Positions 28,008 through 37,050 of a DNA stretch of 38,686 nucleotides are shown here, one piece after another; the first letter of the stretch is position 1, and each line of letters begins with the position of its first letter. The stretch lies in assembly GCA_015063455.1 (NCBI GenBank), contig SVUC01000006.1:1-38686 (forward strand). The letters are read 5' to 3'. Source of the stretch: Oscillospiraceae bacterium (GTDB lineage: Bacteria; Bacillota; Clostridia; Oscillospirales; CAG-272). The notes under the pieces were generated by a model, which did not search any database, was not told where the DNA came from, and saw only the letters and a program-made list of their open reading frames with translations. A program made the translations under genes and the position numbers.

Positions 28008-28961
28008 TTACGGCAGATTTTTTGCGAAAAATTGATATGCGGTATCAAAAAAGATTTTTTTTGAATCGGAGGGAGATATCCCTGCATCTGCAAATTTTTC
28101 AGCAAAAGAGGGGATATATTCGATGCCGTCGATACCGTGCGGAAGATCCGTTCCGTCAAAATCGCATCCGAAGGAGACGTGAGCGGGGCAGAGCATTTCA
28201 TATTTCAGTATGTGCGGGATCACATCATCGGGAATTGCTCCGTTTTCTTCAGCTGAGAGATGAGGCGGGCAGAGGCTGATACCTGCGATTCCGCCGAGTT
28301 TTGTAAGTCGGATGAATTCTTCGTCGGTGAGGTTTCGCGTGTGATCTCTGACCGTGCAGGAATTTGAGTGAGTCGCAATCGGCGATACTCCGTATTCTTC
28401 GCAGATATCCATGATCTCTCCTGCGGTAATTCTCGATGCGTGAGAGATGTCCGGGATGATACCGCACTCAGCCATAGCACGCACAGCGTCGCGTCCGAGC
28501 TTTGTCAGGCCTGTATCATGTCCGTGAGCTCCGCCGATCGAGGATACACCGCCCCAGACGGGAGTGATAACTCTTATTCCTCGATCAAAAAGTTCTTTTA
28601 TTCTCTCGAGATGTCCGTCGATTATCCGCACATCTTCAATAGAAATAATAAATGCGGTTTTTTGAGGGCTTCTGTAAAACTGCATGAGATCTTCACGAGA
28701 TCTTATTATCTGTACATTGTTCTCGCGTGCATCAGAGATAAGTTTATCGTATACCCAAAGAAACTGTTTCCATCCTTCGCTGTCTGACAGAGAGGGGGAG
28801 GTGAATATCGCGGTAAGCTGTATGTATTTTTCAAAGCCGGCTGTTTTTTTCAGCGAAATGTGACAGCTGTTTTCAAAAATTGTCTCGTTATTTTTCCATA
28901 CGGACAGTGCCGTATCGCAGTGGAGGTCAAAATATTTCATTGCGTACCCGTTGTTACTCAA
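28008..28961 (-). CDS. Membrane-dipeptidase family (M19) dipeptidase
   Basis: 'YFDLHCDTALSVW', 'CGIIPDISHAS', 'PIATHSNSCTV'. True start may be the internal MKYFDLHC (28940). Confidence 0.93.
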   Translation of the reverse strand: MSNNGYAMKYFDLHCDTALSVWKNNETIFENSCHISLKKTAGFEKYIQLTAIFTSPSLSDSEGWKQFLWVYDKLISDARENNVQIIRSREDLMQFYRSPQKTAFIISIEDVRIIDGHLERIKELFDRGIRVITPVWGGVSSIGGAHGHDTGLTKLGRDAVRAMAECGIIPDISHASRITAGEIMDICEEYGVSPIATHSNSCTVRDHTRNLTDEEFIRLTKLGGIAGISLCPPHLSAEENGAIPDDVIPHILKYEMLCPAHVSFGCDFDGTDLPHGIDGIEYIPSFAEKFADAGISPSDSKKIFFDTAYQFFAKNLP

Positions 28962-29376
28962 AATTATTGTGCCCTTGTCGGTTGAATTTGCTTTTTCTTT
29001 TTACGGCATTTTTGATGTGATTTATCTTTAGGGGAGAGAATTCCTCGCTTGCTGGATCTGAGTAGACCTCGATCACATCTATACGTACGAATTTTTCTGT
29101 CGGATGAAGCGAAAGATACTCGTCAGCGGCGCGTATCAGGCAATCCTGCTTGCGCGTATCTACCGCTGATGCGGGAATTCCGAAATCCGAGATCTTCTCG
29201 GGATCCTGACGTCTTGTCTTAATTTCAGCAAATATCAGCGAGATACCGTCATCGGCAATGATATCGATCTCGCAGTGCCGCAGGAACACATTCATATCAA
29301 TTATATGACAACCGATACTCTGAAGATACTCTGCGGCGTATTTTTCTCCGAGTTTTCCGAAATCGCGTGTGTTCAT
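28954..29376 (-). CDS. YraN/UPF0102 family endonuclease-like protein
   Basis: 'LGEKYAAEYLQSIGCHIIDMNVFLRHCEIDIIADDGISLIFAEIKTR'. Confidence 0.94.
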   Translation of the reverse strand: MNTRDFGKLGEKYAAEYLQSIGCHIIDMNVFLRHCEIDIIADDGISLIFAEIKTRRQDPEKISDFGIPASAVDTRKQDCLIRAADEYLSLHPTEKFVRIDVIEVYSDPASEEFSPLKINHIKNAVKRKSKFNRQGHNNFE

Positions 29377-30047
29377 TCGTCTGCCTTTGAGCTTTTTTCT
29401 GTATTCATTTTCTTTTTCATAAGCTGTTCTTCGAGCTTATCTCGATCTCTCTCAAGAAAACCGAGGAACGACTTTCTGTAGATCTCAGTCGGACCGAGCT
29501 CGTATACGATCAGCTTGTGCGCGGGGGTTGGATATCCCTTGTGAACGTCAAGCTTGTATTCTGGATATTTTTTTGAGATCTCTTCCATCTGACGGTCACG
29601 AGTGACCTTTGCAAGAACGGATGCTGCCGCTATTGATTGAGAGATCGCGTCCCCGTGAACTACGGTAAATGATGGAACGCCGAAATCTGTCTGACGGTTT
29701 CCGTCGATCAGAACAACATCCGGCTGAATCTTTTCTCGCACGATATCGACTGCACGTCTCATTGCAAGAAGAGATGCCGCGAGAATGTTGATCTCGTCTA
29801 TCTCTGCCGGAGTTGATTCCGCAACACCGTAAGCGATCGCCTTTTCGGTGATCTCCTCGTACAGCTTTACGCGTTTCTTGTCGGTCAGCTTTTTTGAGTC
29901 GTCAAGTCCTTCGATCACGCATCCCACAGGGAGAACAACGGCTGCGGCTACAACGGGACCGCAGAGCGGACCTCGTCCCGCTTCGTCTGTTCCGCATACG
30001 ATGCCGTATTCGCGGGCGTAATCGGAGTCGAAATTATAGTCAAGCAT
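29373..30047 (-). CDS. rnhB: Ribonuclease HII
   Basis: 'VCGTDEAGRGPLCGPVVAAAVVLP', 'AASVLAKVTRDRQM', 'HKGYPTPAH'. Confidence 0.97.
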   Translation of the reverse strand: MLDYNFDSDYAREYGIVCGTDEAGRGPLCGPVVAAAVVLPVGCVIEGLDDSKKLTDKKRVKLYEEITEKAIAYGVAESTPAEIDEINILAASLLAMRRAVDIVREKIQPDVVLIDGNRQTDFGVPSFTVVHGDAISQSIAAASVLAKVTRDRQMEEISKKYPEYKLDVHKGYPTPAHKLIVYELGPTEIYRKSFLGFLERDRDKLEEQLMKKKMNTEKSSKADE

Positions 30048-30996
30048 TGTCGCTCACCGCTGTTTCTTCGGATTTGGTTTCGATTTTGTCTGATTTGTCT
30101 GATTTTTTATCTTCTGTGCGTTTTTTCGGCTGAGGCGGCTCTTCAAGAGTGATACGTCCGATTTTTGCCTCGCGGAATTCGTCAAGGACGATCGTTGCCG
30201 CACGCTCAGTGTTCAGCTCTCCGCCCGAGATGAGAAATCCTCTCTTTTTTGCGACAGCACAGAGGAGATCGTACGGAGAAGCACCTTCAAGCTGAGATGC
30301 GTCAAGCTTGTATCTTGTGCAGAAATCGTTTCTCGCTACGCTGAAAAGACGGACACAAAGCTTAGATGCAAGCTCTTCAATATCGAGGATGGCATCTCTG
30401 ATGGCACCTGTAAATGCGAGGTTTTCCCCGATGATATTATCGTCAAACTTAGGCCAAAGAACACCGGGCATATCGAGAAGCTCAATTCCAATATTAGTCG
30501 TTACCCACTGCTTTGTGAGTGTAACACCGGGTCTGTCCTCGACCTTTGCCTTTTTTTCTCCGCCGAGCTTGTTGACGAGAGATGATTTTCCGACATTCGG
30601 GATGCCGACGATCATCGCTCTGATGTGCCGTCCGCTCATACCCTTTTCGGCATATCTCTGAAGCTTGTCAGAGAGGATCTCACGTATCGCGGGAGAAATA
30701 GACTTGATGCCCTCGCCTGTTATGGTGTCGATCGCAAGAGCTTTTTTGCCATTCCCGTATGAGTAATACTCAACCCAGCGTTTTGTCTTTGCGGGATCGG
30801 CAAGAGAAGCTTTGGTGAGGAGGGTGAGACGCGGCTTTGTGCCTGTGAGGCGGTCGATCTCAGGATTTTTTGAGCTTTTGGGGATACGCGCATCAAGAAG
30901 CTCGATGACTATATCTATCTGTGATAAGTTTTCCGTGATCAGACGGCGGGTTTTCGCCATATGCCCGGGAAACCACTGAATTGTCTGTGAAGGCAA
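30040..30996 (-). CDS. ylqF: Ribosome biogenesis GTPase YlqF/RbgA
   Basis: 'IQWFPGHMAKTRRLI', circularly permuted GTPase motifs (LLTKASLAD, GIPNVGKSSLVNKL, DMPGVLWPK). Confidence 0.95.
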   Translation of the reverse strand: MPSQTIQWFPGHMAKTRRLITENLSQIDIVIELLDARIPKSSKNPEIDRLTGTKPRLTLLTKASLADPAKTKRWVEYYSYGNGKKALAIDTITGEGIKSISPAIREILSDKLQRYAEKGMSGRHIRAMIVGIPNVGKSSLVNKLGGEKKAKVEDRPGVTLTKQWVTTNIGIELLDMPGVLWPKFDDNIIGENLAFTGAIRDAILDIEELASKLCVRLFSVARNDFCTRYKLDASQLEGASPYDLLCAVAKKRGFLISGGELNTERAATIVLDEFREAKIGRITLEEPPQPKKRTEDKKSDKSDKIETKSEETAVSDNA

Positions 30997-31037
30997 ATCT
31001 TATACCTCTTTCTGTGTGATTAAGGGAAACTCTCAAA

Positions 31038-31625
31038 TTACTTGAAAAAAGTAACTTCTTGCAGAGGGAAGATACGTGCGATAGCTTTTCCTACGATACA
31101 TCTTTCGTCGATCGTTCCAAGCTCGATCTGACGGCTGTCACCCGAGTGGTCACGATTGTCACCGAGAACGAAAACTTCATTTTCGGGAACGATGATCGGC
31201 ATATCGTATTCGGGATAGATCGGCGGATGGGTGGGATCAAAATATGCGTAATCCTCTGTGATCGGCTTGTCGTTCACATATACTGTGCCGGTCGCCGAAT
31301 CTATATCAACCTTGTCTCCCGCTACTGCGATAACTCTTTTAACAATGGGCTCGGAGTAAGGCATCGCGTCTATCTTATGAATGATAACGATGTCTCCCTG
31401 TGAGGGCTCATAAAACAGATCCGAGATGACGAGATAATCGTCTTGGAAGAGTGTTTGTTCCATTGATTCGCCTGTCACGATACTTATACGTGTGACGAAC
31501 GCGAAGAGGATCATAACAACGATCGAGACAATACCGATCATTTCGCAGATCTCATATATTGCACCGATTATTCCGTCGGGATCGTTAGTATCTTTTCTTG
31601 TTTGTGGGTTGTTGTTCATTTCCAT
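31038..31625 (-). CDS. lepB: Signal peptidase I
   Basis: 'GESMEQTLFQDDYLVISDLFY', 'PIVKRVIAVAGD', 'VFVLGDNRDHSGDSR'. Confidence 0.96.
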   Translation of the reverse strand: MEMNNNPQTRKDTNDPDGIIGAIYEICEMIGIVSIVVMILFAFVTRISIVTGESMEQTLFQDDYLVISDLFYEPSQGDIVIIHKIDAMPYSEPIVKRVIAVAGDKVDIDSATGTVYVNDKPITEDYAYFDPTHPPIYPEYDMPIIVPENEVFVLGDNRDHSGDSRQIELGTIDERCIVGKAIARIFPLQEVTFFK

Positions 31626-31649
31626 TCATCCTTTCGATGAACTTTTGAG

Positions 31650-32864
31650 TTATTTCTCGATCACGAGATCCATAAGTGTGCTTCCGTCAGAGATGTAGGT
31701 GTCGCAACCCGAACAGGTCTTTTCCGTGAACACATCAACGCCTGATCGGTCTTCTCTTGAATCATAGATGAAGAACGGAACAGGTTCCATTGCGTGTGTG
31801 CGAGTTTCGATCGGGGTGGGGTGATCAGGGAGAACCATGATCTTATAGTCTTCGCCGCATCCCTTGAGATATTCCCATACGGGTGTGAGAATTTCTGCGT
31901 CGATCTTCTCTATAGAGGCAACCTTTACATCCGGCTCTCCTCTGTGACCGCATTCGTCGGGTGCTTCAACGTGAATGTAAACAAGATCGTTTTTCTCGAA
32001 CGCGTCGATTGCCGCCTGAGCCTTTCCGCTGTAGTTGGTGTTGAAGTTGCCTGTTGCGCCTTCTACGTCAATAACATCGCATCCCGCGCATACTCCGATA
32101 CCTTTGATAAGGTCAACTGCAGAAACGATAGCTGCGCTGATACCCCATTTTTCAGAGAATGAGGGAAGTGCGGGCTTCTTTCCGGGGCTCCAGAGCCACG
32201 GAGAGTTTGCAGGCTTGAGACCTCTCGCACGTCTTGCTTCATTAACGGGATGATGGTCAAGGATCTTTGCGCCCTCTTCCATAAATCTGAGGAATTCTTC
32301 TCCGCCGTTATCAGCAGACGGGAGATGTTCTCCGATCACCTGACCGAGAATATCGTGCGGTCTCATAAAGGGATATTTGTCATTCGCATTTTTCCAGATC
32401 AGGCAGTGGCGGTAGCTTACACCTGTGTGAAGAACGCGGCCTTCCATCGGAAGAGCTTCGTTGAGAGCTTTTACAAGCTCGTCAGCCTCTTCTGTTGAGA
32501 TCTCATCTGCACTGTGGTCTATCATTGTTCTCTCACTGTACTTGTCGCTCGAATCTCCTGAGAGAGTTACGATGTTGCAGCGGATAGCAGTGTCGTCGGG
32601 ATCCATTGAGAGTCCGAGACTCATGGCTTCAAGAGGGGAACGTCCCTTTGAGAATTCTCGGGGATCGTATGAAAGAATAGCGAGGTTTGCGGTGTCACTC
32701 TCGGGTACCATTCCGTCGGGTACGTTAGATACTGTACCACAGAGGGATCTTGCTGCAAGAGCATCCATCGCTGGCTTGTTTGCTTTTTCCATCGGAGTCA
32801 TACCGCCGAACATATCAAGAGGGCGGTCAGCCATTCCGTCAGGGATAAGAATAAGATATTTCAT
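31650..32864 (-). CDS. apgM: Cofactor-independent phosphoglycerate mutase, archaeal-type (ApgM-like)
   Basis: 'KYLILIPDGMADRPL', 'VPDGMVPESDTANLAILSYDP', 'PDECGHRGEPDVKVASIEKID'. Confidence 0.88.
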   Translation of the reverse strand: MKYLILIPDGMADRPLDMFGGMTPMEKANKPAMDALAARSLCGTVSNVPDGMVPESDTANLAILSYDPREFSKGRSPLEAMSLGLSMDPDDTAIRCNIVTLSGDSSDKYSERTMIDHSADEISTEEADELVKALNEALPMEGRVLHTGVSYRHCLIWKNANDKYPFMRPHDILGQVIGEHLPSADNGGEEFLRFMEEGAKILDHHPVNEARRARGLKPANSPWLWSPGKKPALPSFSEKWGISAAIVSAVDLIKGIGVCAGCDVIDVEGATGNFNTNYSGKAQAAIDAFEKNDLVYIHVEAPDECGHRGEPDVKVASIEKIDAEILTPVWEYLKGCGEDYKIMVLPDHPTPIETRTHAMEPVPFFIYDSREDRSGVDVFTEKTCSGCDTYISDGSTLMDLVIEK

Positions 32865-32975
32865 AATGTATTTTGACCTTTCGGGAGAATATGTAATTGT
32901 GATGTAAAAATATACTGTAACCTGTTATAGCAAAAAACTATTGCGGCGGACAGATAAATACAAATATACATAATT

Positions 32976-33004
32976 ATTATACCACAAAACTTACCGCGAT
33001 ACAA
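32976..33004 (-). promoter_or_regulatory. Putative sigma-A promoter for the apgM-like gene
   Basis: Minus strand TTGTAT - 17 nt - TATAAT with TGg. Confidence 0.65.
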
Positions 33005-33102
33005 TGAGAAACTGAAAATAGAGGCTGAAAATATTACATAAAAATTATGAAAAACACATGAGAAATTTATGATAATTTTCGTAATATTTTTTTTGAAAAG
33101 AC

Positions 33103-33131
33103 TTGAAATCAGGAAGAAAACGTGATAAAAT
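33103..33131 (+). promoter_or_regulatory. Putative sigma-A promoter of rpsT
   Basis: TTGAAA - 17 nt - TAAAAT with TGa extended -10. Confidence 0.7.
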
Positions 33132-33237
33132 ATTATACTGTATGGTATTGTCTCGATCCGGACCCTCTCAGACGGAGAAAGACGCTGTTTCGGCTGTAAT
33201 AAAGCCGTATAAATAATTTATTTAGGGAGAAAAAAAT

Positions 33238-33501
33238 ATGCCTAACATTAAAAGCGCAAAAAAGCGTGTAAAAGTTATTTCTGTTAAGACTCTTCAGAAC
33301 AAGATGTTCAAGAGCCAGCTCAAGACAACAGTTAAGAAGTTCTATGCTGCAGTAGAAGGCGGCAACAAGGCTGAAGCTCAGGCTGCTTACACAGAAGCTG
33401 TAAAGATCGTAGACAAGGCTGTTGCAAAGAACATTCTTCACAAGAACAACGCTGCTCACAAGAAGAGCCAGTTCACACACGCCCTCAACAAGATGGCGTA
33501 A
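33238..33501 (+). CDS. rpsT: 30S ribosomal protein S20
   Basis: MPNIKSAKKRVKV...NAAHKKSQFTHALNKMA; RBS agggag. Confidence 0.97.
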   Translation: MPNIKSAKKRVKVISVKTLQNKMFKSQLKTTVKKFYAAVEGGNKAEAQAAYTEAVKIVDKAVAKNILHKNNAAHKKSQFTHALNKMA

Positions 33502-33624
33502 GCCCAAACGTATCCGATAATTTTATCAGATAAACCGCTGATGGCGATTGACCCGTCGCTTGATGCAAAAAACAAAAGTTAAACAAAACAACAAAAGTCA
33601 ACACAAAAGTCAACAAATAACAAA

Positions 33625-33666
33625 GATTCCCGAACAGGTCAAGCTCCGGCCGGTCGGGATTTTTTG
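33625..33666 (+). terminator. Intrinsic terminator of rpsT
   Basis: ATTCCCGA.C.GG...CC.G..GGTCGGGAT followed by tttttt. Confidence 0.75.
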
Positions 33667-33742
33667 ATTTTTTTGAAATTTTTTAATTTTTTCTGTAAGA
33701 TTCTGCTGTCATGCCGGTCTTATAGGTAAAGGGGGGATTTGC

Positions 33743-34237
33743 GTGAAAGAATTTGAAAAGCTTTATGAAGCGTATTTCAGCGATGTTTTCAAATATCTGC
33801 GCTCTCTTGCGAGAGATGAGGATTTGGCGGAAGAGATCACGGCGGAAACGTTCTTTCGCGCAATGAGATCTCTTTCGTCATTCAGAGGAGAGTGTGATGT
33901 AAAGGTGTGGCTTCTCAGAATTGCGAAGAATACATATTTTACTCATCTTTCAAAAAACAAACGTCTCGCAGAGCTTGATCTGTCTTATGAAAATACAGAT
34001 GACGGGAGTATATCTGCAGATGAAGAGCTGATCGAGCGTGAGACTGCAGGAGAGATACTGCGCTCTCTGCACGAGCTTGGAGAGCCGTACAAAGAAGTGT
34101 TTATGCTTCGGGTCTATGCGGAGCTGAGCTTTTCTCAGATCGGAGATGTGTTCTCCAAGAATGAGAACTGGGCGTGCGTAACGTATCACAGAGCAAGAAA
34201 AAAGATTATCGAGAAAATTTCAGAAAAGGAGAGTTGA
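33743..34237 (+). CDS. ECF-type RNA polymerase sigma factor
   Basis: Sigma region 2 'FKYLRSLARDEDLAEEITAETFFRAMRS', region 4 'EPYKEVFMLRVYAELSFSQIGDVFSKNENWACVTYHRARKKI'. Confidence 0.94.
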   Translation: MKEFEKLYEAYFSDVFKYLRSLARDEDLAEEITAETFFRAMRSLSSFRGECDVKVWLLRIAKNTYFTHLSKNKRLAELDLSYENTDDGSISADEELIERETAGEILRSLHELGEPYKEVFMLRVYAELSFSQIGDVFSKNENWACVTYHRARKKIIEKISEKES

Positions 34238-34238
34238 T

Positions 34239-35162
34239 ATGAGAAATATTGAGAACGAATGTGGGATCGTCGAGGACCTTCTCCCTCTTTACACAGAAGA
34301 ATTGGCGGGGGAAGAGTCGGTCAGATTTGTTGAAGCACATCTTAAGGAGTGCGTGTCCTGCAGAGCGGAGTTCGAGAGAATGAAAAAACAAATCGCACAG
34401 GATGAAAAATGCAGAACAATTGACACAGTTCCTCTTGATAAAATGGGGAAGATGATAAAGAAAAATCGGAATCGCAGTGTTCTGCTTTCGGTGCTGATCG
34501 TTACGGCGGTGTTTTTGTCACTCTTCTCGAATATAACCTCTCCGAGATATTTTGACTATTCGGACGGCGTTGTATCGGCATCCGTGACTGATGAGGGCAA
34601 CGTATATCTTTGGTTCAGCGATGAGGTTACATATTGGTCAGTTGATAAGGTAAAAAATGACGAAGGACGTGACTTCTATACTGTGACCGCATCGTATTCC
34701 CTGTACGACAGACTGCTCGGAAGATCAAAAAATTCTAATCTGCACCCGAGCCTGTATCCAACAGATGCCGTGATAAGATCTGATGACGGAGAAGTACCTG
34801 TCGTATATTATGTGCAGAATAATGGTGAGGATGATGTTTGTCTCTGCGGAGATCATTCCGATATCGGAATGGGGAGAACACTCCCGCGGCTTGTTCTCGG
34901 ATATTACTTGCTTGCGGCGACAGGAGTGCTTATCTTCCTTCTTGGGTTGTGTGCTCTGCTGCACAAGAATAAGTCTGCGCTGTCGAGCCTCGTGAATCTG
35001 GCATTAATTCCTGCGTCATATATTGCGGCACATCTTGCTGTAAAGGGATTTGTCAGTGTGACATATTCTGCACTTCACGATTTCATCTATATTGTCATAA
35101 CGGCAGCTGTGATATATGCTGCAGCTGTTGTTATGCTTGGAATAATTCGGGAAAAACGATAA
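34239..35162 (+). CDS. Zinc-finger (zf-HC2/ZAS) anti-sigma factor-like membrane protein
   Basis: N-terminal 'CGIVEDLLPLYTEELAGEESVRFVEAHLKECVSC'; four predicted TM segments; starts 1 nt after the sigma gene stop. Confidence 0.9.
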   Translation: MRNIENECGIVEDLLPLYTEELAGEESVRFVEAHLKECVSCRAEFERMKKQIAQDEKCRTIDTVPLDKMGKMIKKNRNRSVLLSVLIVTAVFLSLFSNITSPRYFDYSDGVVSASVTDEGNVYLWFSDEVTYWSVDKVKNDEGRDFYTVTASYSLYDRLLGRSKNSNLHPSLYPTDAVIRSDDGEVPVVYYVQNNGEDDVCLCGDHSDIGMGRTLPRLVLGYYLLAATGVLIFLLGLCALLHKNKSALSSLVNLALIPASYIAAHLAVKGFVSVTYSALHDFIYIVITAAVIYAAAVVMLGIIREKR

Positions 35163-35193
35163 TAAAAAAATAGCTGCAAGGGATCTATTAAAT

Positions 35194-35436
35194 CTAAGTT
35201 AAAAAGCACCCAAGATCAAGAGTATTGGGCTCATTCTCCACAGAAACATCCTGTGTGGGAACATCTGATTCTTCCGTGTCACGATCGGTGTCAACTGCCG
35301 GATGCTCTTCTTCTGATTCGGATGTAGCAGTATCGATCGGCGGTTTTTCTGTGTCATAATAGGGCGGAACTGGATCATTAGGAAAGATTATAAAGGAATC
35401 GTCAATCTTCGGAGAGACCATATTCTCAATATCCAA
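35194..35436 (-). CDS. Doubtful ORF, acidic low-complexity
   Basis: 80 aa, TTG start, Pro/Glu/Asp/Thr-rich; no clear RBS and no family recognised. Confidence 0.25.
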   Translation of the reverse strand: MDIENMVSPKIDDSFIIFPNDPVPPYYDTEKPPIDTATSESEEEHPAVDTDRDTEESDVPTQDVSVENEPNTLDLGCFLT

Positions 35437-35455
35437 GCGCCTAACGGTACACAGG

Positions 35456-35515
35456 CCGAAATGGGAAGATGTCTATAAATCGGAATCATGGGAATACGTC
35501 ATTGATCTTGAGTGA
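35456..35515 (+). pseudogene. 3'-terminal remnant of a sialidase-like gene
   Basis: Encodes PKWEDVYKSESWEYVIDLE-stop; the downstream intact gene ends PKWEDVYKSESWEYIIDPE-stop (36845-36904). Confidence 0.9.
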
Positions 35516-35626
35516 ATGCAAATTCGTACTTGTTTTCGCATATGTTACATGATATAATGTTGGCAGTATCGCGAAAGAAATTTGATCTTCCGATCGTTTT
35601 GAAGTGGAAAATATGAGGGGACAAAA

Positions 35627-36904
35627 ATGAAAATTGAAAAAATTAAAGTAAAAGACGCGGACGAGCGTGGTATCGCACACTTGTACCACAAAAAATATGC
35701 AGAGCCGGAAGGACTTACATTGATCGAGACTCATAAAGTACAGGGAACATCTGATTTTTACGATGCATCCGAAAGACGTATCAGCTATGATAACGGAAGA
35801 ACTTGGGGCGAATGGGAAGAAACTTATAAAGAAGATTTTCAGGCATACGGAGATCATGAGCGTTTGACTGAAAGAATGTGTGAGGCGTGGAATCCCGTCC
35901 ACAGACATCATGTTCGTATAGAGATGGATCGCGTATTTTGCGACGGACACCTGAAAGCATACGAAAAGTTTTGGGGTGGCGCAAAAGAACCTCCTTTTAC
36001 GGATCACACATATGTTGTGGTGGTGCGTGAGGATAAAACAGAAAACAGAACTATGGTCAAATACGAAGAAGGAGAAGATTTTGACCCGAATGATCCGTTG
36101 AAAGAATCATATTTCAAGAGAAATTTTGCGGGCATTACCACAAGCATAATTGTTGATGAGAACGGAGACATTTTCTTCCCCGTCTGTGTCTCGATGAATA
36201 GCTGCTGCAAGATTCTCGGTCTTGATGTTAATACATATTTTCCGGTTATGCCGTATTTTAGCTCGGGAGTTATTGTTTTCCGCGGAGTCTGGAACGGAGA
36301 GAGATACGATATCACTTACTCAAAGCCTATAGTGATATCTGACAGGTTCTCCTCTCGCGGACTGATGGAACCTTCTATAGCTAAGCTGAAGTCCGGAAGA
36401 ATACTTGTTGTATTCCGCGGATCAAACGCGGCAAATCCTGTGTGGAATACTCGAATCGATCCAGGTATGCCCGGCTTTAAGTGGTATGCATTCTCCGAGG
36501 ATAACGGTGAAACCTTCTCAGATCCGTTCCCGTGGCATTACGACACCGGTGAGGTGATCTATTCGTCTTCAACAGTGTCGAGGCTGTTCCGTGATGAGTT
36601 CACAGGTAAGCTCTATTGGATAGGAAACATCACAGGCCCGAACTCTATCGCCAACTTTCCGAGATATCCCCTCAATATATTTGAGGTGGATGAGACATAC
36701 GGATATGCTATCCGCAGCAGTATGATGGAAATTGACACAAAGCACGACGATGAGGCTGACGGTGTTCAGCTTTCAAACTTCGGAATATATCAAGACAGAG
36801 AAACACACAAGATCCATATTACCCTTACCAAACTCGGACAGCTTCCCAAATGGGAAGATGTTTATAAATCGGAATCATGGGAATACATTATTGATCCCGA
36901 ATGA
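35627..36904 (+). CDS. Sialidase/BNR-repeat family-like protein
   Basis: Asp-box-like motifs 'SYDNGRTWGEW' and 'SEDNGETFSDPF'; 'MEPSIAKLKSGRILVVFRGSN'. No obvious signal peptide. Confidence 0.8.
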   Translation: MKIEKIKVKDADERGIAHLYHKKYAEPEGLTLIETHKVQGTSDFYDASERRISYDNGRTWGEWEETYKEDFQAYGDHERLTERMCEAWNPVHRHHVRIEMDRVFCDGHLKAYEKFWGGAKEPPFTDHTYVVVVREDKTENRTMVKYEEGEDFDPNDPLKESYFKRNFAGITTSIIVDENGDIFFPVCVSMNSCCKILGLDVNTYFPVMPYFSSGVIVFRGVWNGERYDITYSKPIVISDRFSSRGLMEPSIAKLKSGRILVVFRGSNAANPVWNTRIDPGMPGFKWYAFSEDNGETFSDPFPWHYDTGEVIYSSSTVSRLFRDEFTGKLYWIGNITGPNSIANFPRYPLNIFEVDETYGYAIRSSMMEIDTKHDDEADGVQLSNFGIYQDRETHKIHITLTKLGQLPKWEDVYKSESWEYIIDPE

Positions 36905-36957
36905 AAAACTGAGCCGCATATTCACAATCAATCGAATATATTCTCTGGGTAAATCAA

Positions 36958-36983
36958 AAATCCCTCGTTTTTTCGAGGGATTT
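36958..36983 (+). terminator. Intrinsic terminator of the sialidase-like gene
   Basis: TCCCTCG-tttttt-CGAGGGA-ttt. Confidence 0.8.
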
Positions 36984-37001
36984 AATTTGTGTCAGCCAAT
37001 A

Positions 37002-37035
37002 AAAAAGAGATGTTTGCCTGAAGCAACACCTCTTA
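37002..37035 (-). terminator. Terminator of the mreB/mbl gene, possibly bidirectional
   Basis: Minus strand AAGAGGTGTT-gcttcaggc-AAACATCTCTT-TTTT. Confidence 0.75.
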
Positions 37036-37050
37036 TTTTTTATTTAAAAA

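Noticed and set aside
33570-33620. A/C-rich short repeats (aacaaaagtcaacacaaaagtcaac)
   Set aside because: Low-complexity spacer before the rpsT terminator; no regular spacing or sign of a CRISPR or iteron array.
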